Of a DNA stretch of 47,500 nt, positions 41,599 to 47,500 are shown one piece after another. The notes below the pieces were generated by a model, which saw nothing but the letters and a program-made list of their open reading frames with translations, was not told where the DNA came from and ran no database searches. A program made the position numbers and the translations under genes. This stretch comes from Fragilariopsis cylindrus CCMP1102 (lineage: Eukaryota; Bacillariophyta; Bacillariophyceae; Bacillariales; Bacillariaceae): NCBI GenBank assembly GCA_900095095.1, contig FMBT01000545.1:1-47500 (forward strand). Reading direction: 5' to 3'. The stretch's first letter is position 1. Each line of letters opens with the position of its first letter.

Positions 41599-42693
41599 TT
41601 ATATTACTGTTTTCATTACCTTAGCAACTACATCAAAATCATCACTGAATGACCACCGTGTTTGTCCATCATATGTCCACCATCGATCTTCCACACCGTT
41701 CTTCGCCGATTCGGTCACAACTGCCTTGGGTTTGATTTTAGTTTTGGTTTTAGTGGATACTATAATGTTTTCTTCTTCTCCTTTCTTCTCGTCTGATGTA
41801 CCACCGTTACTGTTACTGTTAGTGTCACTGTTACTGTGATTATTATTATTGTTGTTGTTATTGACGTCTTCTTCTACTAAAGTAGTACCTACTATCTCGA
41901 TACAATAAGAGTACATAGGACCATCCAATATCATCGTGTGATATTCTCCATTCTCACCACCAAGATCTAATACTTCCCTTCTAGGATCTTTGGGTCCCCA
42001 ATTTAACATTTCCTTTTCATCATACAGAGGATTTTCTGACATTATTTTCATTTCCTTATATGAATCGACATCTAATTTTCTTCCACACCATGATTCATCA
42101 AACCATGGTGATTTTACACATGAAAAAACGACGACGAATTTTTCATCCAATAATGAATTCAAACACGAATCTCGATCAGCCTTCCACAGTGGTAAAGAAG
42201 TACGAATGCCATCTCCCGCCATTTCAGCACATTCTTCCATCCAATTGTTTTGATAACTTCCAACTAAATCCATGTCACCCGTACAGATAACCTGTAAACC
42301 ATATTCGTCACGTAATTGTTTAAATGCATTCACATACCCATCACGATATTTTATTTCTGTAGGTAAGATCATTATACGAAGTGTTAAACCAAGTGATTTT
42401 GATTGTTGGCGCATTATACGTAATGGATGCGCCTCAAAATCTTGTTTATATTCTGGTTGGAATACAACTAAGTCTGTTACGTGTAAGGATGGATCACGCC
42501 ATGCTGCAAGTAATGCAAGATTACAATCCTTTCCACCCGTCCAGGAGATACAACATTTTTCGACTTGGGTCGTCGTCGAATCACCAATCGTTTGTACCTC
42601 ATAATTACTGACGGTATTCGTCATGGTGTATGTGTATGATACTTGTAACGTTGTTGCGTATGGGTGTGTGATGCGATCAAACGGTGTCACCAT
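41599..42693 (-). CDS. DPH6: Diphthine-ammonia ligase (DPH6 / ATP_bind_4)
   Basis: An intact 364-residue frame. The N-terminus has the PP-loop ATPase motif CISWTGGKDCNLALLAAW, followed by HPLRIMRQQSKSLGLTLRIM, YGLQVICTGDMDLVGSYQNN and the family signature REVLDLGGENGEYHTMILDG. These are the hallmarks of ATP_bind_4, which catalyses the last step of diphthamide synthesis on elongation factor 2 in the cytosol, amidating diphthine with ATP and ammonium. An Asn/Ser repeat insert and a basic TKTKTKIKPK stretch interrupt the C-terminal region. The C-terminus WWTYDGQTRWSFSDDFDVVA is conserved-looking. Start: ATG at 42693; a later in-frame Met at about 42624 is also possible and lies closer to the PP-loop. 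Convergent with the GH99-like gene, with 45 nt between stops. Confidence 0.9.
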   Translation of the reverse strand: MVTPFDRITHPYATTLQVSYTYTMTNTVSNYEVQTIGDSTTTQVEKCCISWTGGKDCNLALLAAWRDPSLHVTDLVVFQPEYKQDFEAHPLRIMRQQSKSLGLTLRIMILPTEIKYRDGYVNAFKQLRDEYGLQVICTGDMDLVGSYQNNWMEECAEMAGDGIRTSLPLWKADRDSCLNSLLDEKFVVVFSCVKSPWFDESWCGRKLDVDSYKEMKIMSENPLYDEKEMLNWGPKDPRREVLDLGGENGEYHTMILDGPMYSYCIEIVGTTLVEEDVNNNNNNNNHSNSDTNSNSNGGTSDEKKGEEENIIVSTKTKTKIKPKAVVTESAKNGVEDRWWTYDGQTRWSFSDDFDVVAKVMKTVI

Positions 42694-42779
42694 CGCTTAT
42701 ATGGTGCTTATCACATATAATAATATTATAGCGTTATTGTACTCTAATTTTGCGACCAAGTGACATGACTAGTTTACTA

Positions 42780-42865
42780 GGATTCCGGCTTGGTGTTGTC
42801 GGTCAGCATTACACCTCACAGCTGTAGGTCAGTGGTTCGAGTCCGTGATCATGCATTTAATGTAT
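42780..42865 (+). other. tRNA-like sequence with Pol III A/B boxes
   Basis: TTGGTGTTGTCGGTCAGCAT resembles a D-arm (A box) and GGTTCGAGTCC is a perfect B-box consensus about 40 nt later. The anticodon arm pairs weakly (ACCT...AGGT) and the acceptor and T stems do not pair, so this is not a functional tRNA. It could be a tRNA pseudogene or the head of a SINE. Confidence 0.45.
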
Positions 42866-43204
42866 TTTCCTCCCTCTATAAATGCCCTCGTTTTGCTGTT
42901 ATTATATTGTTTTGTTTTGCTTTTTTAATTTTTTTTCTTTTCTAGTATTAGTTAGTCTAGTATATGATAACAACTTTAGCATCAAAAAAGTCATTTTTCT
43001 GGAAATATTGACAATGAACTTTACAATTGACCTATTAAATGGAGAACTATTATATTCCTTAGTCTTGTAAGCCTACTGGTATCTCATAATACAGGCTCAC
43101 ACACTACACAGCACACATCAAATAACCCCCATAAATTGCCTATTTTGTGGTTAATGCAACCCTATACCTCCATAACCTCAATAGAAACCAAAGCATTATG
43201 TCAA
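42866..43204. other. Intergenic sequence after the tRNA-like element
   Basis: AT-rich sequence with no gene. It could be the body of a SINE-type element headed by the tRNA-like sequence, but no poly(A) tail or target duplication is evident. Confidence 0.35.
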
Positions 43205-43700
43205 CCTTGTAGGTATAAGTATAATGAATGCTATTGCACCCGACTCAACTGGTGTTGTCCTCTGCAACCCTTTCAAATGAGATATTTTGTTCCTTATCTC
43301 TGAGAAAAATTCATATTGTTTGTGTGCCTTCTACAACAGCAAAATGAATTTAATTCCGCAACTGCAGGTACAGAAAAGTTGCTGGAGGCAAATGAAATGT
43401 TCTAATAAACTATAGGGATGCTATTGCACCCAACTCAACTGGTGTTGTCCTTTGCAACCCTTTCAAATGAGATATTATGTTGTTCATTCTGATTGAAAAT
43501 CTTGTTATTTGCCTTCTACAACAGCTTAAAATGAATTTCATTCTGCAACCACAGTAACAGAAAAGTTGTTAGACAAACATAATGTTCTAATACACTTTGT
43601 GGATGCTATTGCACCCAACCCAACTGGTGTTGTCTTCTGCAACCCTTTCAAATGAGATATTTTGTTCCTTATTTCTGAGCAAAATTCATGTTGTTTGTTT
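43205..43700 (+). repeat. Tandem repeat, about 187-bp period, 2.6 copies
   Basis: The phrase ATGCTATTGCACCC(A/G)AC followed by CAACTGGTGTTGTC and TTTCAAATGAGATATT recurs at 43228, 43418 and 43603, periods 190 and 185. Copies diverge by point changes and small indels. The third is cut after TTGTTTG near 43700. Units carry GCCTTCTACAACAGC and AACAGAAAAGTTG blocks between the anchors. No coding potential is seen. Could be a minisatellite or part of a non-autonomous element; a further partial unit before 43205 is possible but not clear. Confidence 0.85.
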
Positions 43701-44049
43701 GTTTGAATTTCATGGAGAGCTAGCGAAAAGATTGGTTGTTGTACAGACCATGCCACGAGGCGCCTACCATACACCACCATGCTTTGTTTCTAAGCTTTAT
43801 AGCGCTGCTGAAGCAAAGATATGTCTGTTTCTTAGGTACAAACTGTGAAACTTTAATTAGTGGAGGTGTGTTGAAGAGGTACGACGACATGGAATGAGGC
43901 ACAATAACATCGCTTGTTTGTTTCAACCAAGTCAATTGATTGAATAGCTAATATAGAATAAGTACTCTTAAAATCCCCTAATAGACCTACAGTAGTTAGC
44001 TACAGTATTACAGGTATATTCAATCAGTTAACAAAAGTTACATCAAACA
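43701..44049. other. Spacer with no recognised feature
   Basis: Only short ORFs without a domain occur here. Possibly the left flank of the DIRS-like element; no terminal repeat could be identified. Confidence 0.4.
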
Positions 44050-44065
44050 ATCCAAAAATGGTGGA

Positions 44066-44476
44066 AAACAAGATCGAAAAGGAAAATTTGGACTGGGAGA
44101 CTTCCTCAGCCAAAACTTGGCAGCCTATAACCTGGCAAGCTTACATGACTCAGTAGGCTGGTCCAACAAGAGGTTCAACAGGATCATAGATAGGAAACAT
44201 GTCAAAGACAGAAACTGTGCCCTACTAGCTTGGAGCAACGGCCAGGATAGTATAAGCAGATTACAGCTGATCCACTCCCTCTTCATTGGAATGGATTGCA
44301 AGGCAACAGCAAGGGTGGTAGGGTTCATGGGCTACTCTAACTTTGAATCGCCAGTGGAGGTCTCATCTACACCAGCAACATTGATCACCTCAGCAATCCA
44401 GAAACTGAAAAAGAAGAGAGAAGCATGGAGATGCCCTTCCTTCAGGTGTAAAAATGCTCAGGGTCGATTCAGCTGA
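44066..44476 (+). pseudogene. Unassigned ORF of the DIRS-like element
   Basis: A frame reading KQDRKGKFGLGDFLSQNLAA..., then LLAWSNGQDSISRLQLIHSL and SAIQKLKKKREAWRCPSF. A continuation, RVDSAEAFMEAFEHENLSTE...KAKNIPQALLLRF, follows in another frame up to about 44580. It may be a Gag-like or upstream region of the retroelement, but I recognise no domain. There is no ATG at a convincing place. Confidence 0.4.
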
Positions 44477-44599
44477 GGCATTCATGGAGGCATTTGAACA
44501 TGAAAACCTTTCCACTGAAGCACTGGCCAAGGCAAAGAATATTCCCCAAGCCTTACTGTTACGTTTCACAAACAATCGATGATTATTGAAACAGCCCCC

Positions 44600-45333
44600 A
44601 AATAGAATTTGGTATTCTGATAATCTTACTCTTTGGACTTGTAAGATTCTATTAAGACGGTAGGGTTTGTTACTTGCGTTCCCTATAGACTGCAGCGGTT
44701 GTTCTACCAGGTTACTCACCCTTTTAGAATGCAGGCCTTCCTTCCGGATGACTGTCCCTCTGTAAATGTAGATATTTCTATTATCTTTCCAGACAACGAT
44801 ATGTTCAAACGCAAAAGTTGTTATTAACACACTTGTTTAATTAGTCTATGATTATTACAATTTCTCAACAATAGAAGATAGAGATAGTTCGTTTGTTGTG
44901 ATCGAGGTAATTCTGCTCTTTTCTTTGTATTTTAGTATTGCGTTACACGGTAACCTTGTATTATACAACTTTCTGTTTGTAACTCACTTTGCCTAATACA
45001 TATATATTGGTATTAGAGGTTCAAAGGACATCGACATTCTGCTTTGACTCCATATGTATAACACTTCTCTTATTCGTGTTCTACTCATTCGGACACTTCT
45101 CTTATTTGTACTCCAATTTTTTATATATAACTAAACACTTCTTCTGTTTGTGTTTGGCTTTGATTGACTTCAACTAGTCATCTTCAACTCTCATGTGGTC
45201 GCACAATAATTACTTTTACTAAAACACTGCTCAGCATCAGTTTTAGTATTGCGCTTGTTCTCCTACTCTGTGGGGCCTATGTAAGACGTATGTACTATAG
45301 GCTTGAGTACTATGTTTGATTTAACACTTACTA
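44600..45333. other. No coding feature recognised within the DIRS-like region
   Basis: AT-rich sequence with repeated ACACTTCT(C/T)TTATT-like phrases near 45060-45150. Possibly an insertion or a decayed internal part of the element. No supportable ORF. Confidence 0.35.
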
Positions 45334-47100
45334 TTGGACAGTTTGGCTCTGGACCTATTGATGATGGATGGAAACCAAACAGCTGTGGACTTGCTACGAA
45401 TTATTGCAACAAACGCAGAAGTGGAATCTAGTGATGGAATGGTCCAAATCAACAGCCTAGTCCAATTCCTTTGGACAACAGCAAAAGGGCTCAATCCAAC
45501 CGTCCCAGCCATTGGACAGAGGGAATGAGACACAAAAACTCTACTAACAATCAGTCAGCTCAAGGCACAGTTCTATACCAACAAAATGGAGCTCCTTAGC
45601 AATCAGACACAGCAACTCCTCATGAGAGTGGTTCTAGGAGGAGATTTCACAAAACAGCCACCTCAGGGACTTGTGAAGTTCAAGCTACACAAAAATGCTC
45701 CAGAACCTATCAAGAACTCCAACCTCAAGCTGTTCAAAAACAAGCTAAGGCAGATCACGGAAGATTACCCATGCCAACCAGACCCAGGTCTATTTGGAAA
45801 CTTCATCGGCATCAATGGATTTAAGAAAGGGTCCAATAGCCAAACAGGAGGACTCACTGTGTATATGTTGCATATTTCGAATATCTTAGGAAGGCCCGAC
45901 AGAGTTGTGACCAGAAAGGAGCTGGAATCTCTGATAGGCAGGTTGAATTGTGCCTCGTATGTTATACCCCTATCTAGGCATTTCCTCTCTAATCTAAGAT
46001 CAAAGCTTCAGACCAAAACCAGACCTGATTTGCAATCCAATCCCAAACCGAGCCACAATCCAAGAACTGATCCAAGAACCGATCCTAGATTCACCGATCC
46101 AAGAACCGATCCAAGATCCACCAAACCAAGAACCGATCCAAATCCAGCTCCAAGACCTGATACTGCATCCGAAACCAGGTCCGACAGCAGGACTGTATTC
46201 CAGCATGTATCTGGTAAGGTGATTGCCCTGGTGACCAAGGCTGCTTCCAAAGCAAACTTTTGATGGATCCAAAATCAGACCTATAGGCTAGGTGACAAGG
46301 ACCTTGCAGATTTGAGGCTCTGGATCAATCTACTGGAGCATGTGCTCTATGGTATCTCTCTGAACAGATTGACAATGATAAACCTGACAATGCTGTTTGT
46401 TTCTGATTCTTGCCCTTTTGGGCTTGGAGGATTCACATCCAATGGATCCGCCTGGAGGCTCAAGGTGAGGGCGTCCTCACTGATTTATGGAGAGTGTGTC
46501 TCTAAAGACGTACTAGAATTCCCAGCCATGGTCATCACGCTCTGGCTGACTCTGCTAGAGTGCAAGGAACAAAGACTCAAATATAAACTGATACTAGCTC
46601 TAGGGGATAACACCAGTGCTGTTGAATGGTTGACCAGGACAGGTGACCTGCCACCTAGTTTGATCTACTTTGATGCAGCAAACTTTATCGCCTGAAAACT
46701 GGCTAGCCTCATGATTGAATCCAGAAACTTTCTTGCCTCTCAGCACTTGCAAGGAAAGAAGAACCAAGTAGCAGATTGACTGACATTCAAAGGAGATACA
46801 GGGTCAGTGGAAATTAACGGTGGCGCAGAAATGCATCCACCCTGTAATGTCCAACTGACTAACCATTTCCTTTGTTGTTGTCCACAGCTACTTCCACCTG
46901 CTTTCAAAATCTCTCAGCTGCTGGTAGAGATCTTCTTATCTGCGCAGCAGAGCAGAAAAATGCTCAAATTGTCTATGATGCGCATACAGAAGGAGCAGTC
47001 GAGACAGTCTCCCAAGTTACAAGGAGATGACAGAGTTTCTGTAAAAGAGACCTTGCCGGTCTTGATCCATCCCTTTTTGGAGTTTCAGCAGTTGCAGCCG
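45334..47100 (+). pseudogene. DIRS-like RT end and RNase H, RT core deleted, four TGA stops
   Basis: One frame stays open in phase from 45334 to about 47100, broken only by TGA at 45526, 46261, 46693 and 46777. It starts with a linker (QTQQLLMRVVLGGDFTKQPP), then moves abruptly near 45875 from SNSQTGGLTVYML to GRPDRVVTRKELESLIGRLN, the segment that follows the RT domain in DIRS elements, so the RT catalytic core is deleted. The RNase H reads FVSDSCPFGLGGFTSNGSAW, LEFPAMVITLWLTLLE and LILALGDNTSAVEWLTRTGD. A repeat-rich insert (RTDPR-type) lies at about 46040-46150. The enzyme would degrade RNA in the RNA-DNA hybrid; here it is non-functional. Confidence 0.82.
46040..46150 (+). repeat. Minisatellite encoding RTDPR repeats
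   Basis: Degenerate tandem copies of a 12- to 24-bp unit built on CCAAGAACCGAT encode RTDPRTDPRFTDPRTDPRST and similar. It is inserted between HFLSNLRSKLQTK and the start of the RNase H domain, a place where other DIRS elements have a short linker, as far as I recall the family. Confidence 0.75.
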
Positions 47101-47102
47101 GC

Positions 47103-47500
47103 TTGTCTCTCAGAGCCTTTTTTGAGGTATATCAACACGCTGACTTTGAACCAGGAGGAAATATTTCTGGAGGACGTAAGGCCCCAATGGCAGGAAAGAC
47201 AGTCAGAAGTGCCAAAGGAGCACTGGCGGCGTCGATCCGGTGTAGTATTGAGAGGTCGCCCTTGCACCGTTGTTGCGGAGACTAAGAATAGGGGGAGAAG
47301 CTCCTGTCCAATCTAAACAAACTGTTTTCGGGTATGGAGGCCAATTCCCTTAATGTTATAAGACAGAAGGCAATCACACCTAAACTCTTACAACAAATTA
47401 TTTACCCAACAAGCAGTGCAATACTCAATGAGTTCAAGGACCATGCCACCAACCTGATAGTAAGAGCTTTATTCCTTGTCATGGGAGCCTGTGATTACGT
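47103..47500 (+). pseudogene. Tyrosine recombinase, N-terminal part, runs off the window
   Basis: From about 47103 the coding frame shifts: LRAFFEVYQHADFEPGG...KTVRSAKGALAASIRC resembles the N-terminal SAM-like DNA-binding part of DIRS tyrosine recombinases. A stop at 47283 breaks it, and the same frame resumes from 47334 as NSLNVIRQKAITPKLLQQII, HATNLIVRALFLVMGACDYV at the window end, which matches the AFFFAMRSCEY region before the catalytic Arg. The catalytic R-H-R-Y residues lie beyond 47500. Decayed. Confidence 0.7.

Larger units (their letters stand above)
44050..47500 (+). mobile_element. Decayed DIRS-like (tyrosine recombinase) retrotransposon, partial
   Basis: The region carries, in order, an unassigned ORF, a shortened RT-end plus RNase H frame, and the start of a tyrosine recombinase that leaves the window. 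RNase H and recombinase motifs are those of DIRS/Ngaro/PAT-type elements, which insert by recombination and lack an integrase. The RT catalytic core is missing. In-frame stops and one frame change mark it as dead. The left end was not found; the right end lies outside the window. Confidence 0.8.

Noticed and set aside
43205..43700. CRISPR-like array
   Set aside because: The unit is about 187 bp and diverges along its whole length, there are no short exact repeats with unique spacers, and the context is eukaryotic.
45334..46800. Alternative genetic code with TGA as Trp
   Set aside because: Host genes use TGA as a stop, and some of the in-frame TGA codons fit a former Arg better than Trp; decay by C-to-T change is simpler.

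Overview
The window reads as nuclear DNA of a diatom, most likely a pennate one; I cannot name the species. The signs are two Ty1/copia elements of the diatom CoDi type, proteins with a signal peptide followed by a Phe at the presumed cleavage site (diatom plastid targeting), short GT-AG introns of 124-199 nt, and many Asn/Asp/Ser/Thr homopolymer runs encoded by trinucleotide microsatellites.

Layout. 1-9.6 kb: a frame-disrupted glutathione S-transferase-like gene (+) and a large frame-disrupted coiled-coil gene (-). 10.3-23.2 kb: a plastid/thylakoid-targeted gene cut near its 3' end by a copia element (11104-23074, LTRs of 329/330 bp). That element was itself invaded by a second copia element in the opposite orientation (14368-20218, LTRs of 237 bp, exact 5-bp target duplication CTAGG). 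Removing the inner element restores the integrase reading frame of the outer one. 23.2-25.5 kb: a frame-disrupted histidine phosphatase (+) and a low-complexity protein (-). 25.5-27.8 kb: spacer with tRNA-promoter-like sequence. 27.8-42.7 kb: a compact, mostly intact gene block holding a protein with five bacterial-type PH domains, eIF2B delta, a NOPCHAP1/DUF4598-like protein, a DUF2817 M14-like peptidase, a plastid protein, a plastid redoxin-fold protein, a GH99-like glycoside hydrolase and the diphthamide ligase DPH6. 42.7-47.5 kb: a tRNA-like pseudo-promoter, a tandem repeat of about 187 bp, and a decayed tyrosine-recombinase (DIRS-like) retrotransposon running off the right end.

The host genes form no obvious single pathway; they are housekeeping or plastid genes on both strands. 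The most notable signals are the nested retrotransposons (including an LTR age paradox and a 26-bp perfect palindrome in each outer LTR), the five-fold bacterial PH protein, a DIRS-like frame whose four stops are all TGA, and the concentration of frameshifts in the left half compared with the mostly clean right half. I found no convincing new defence-like or operon-like system.
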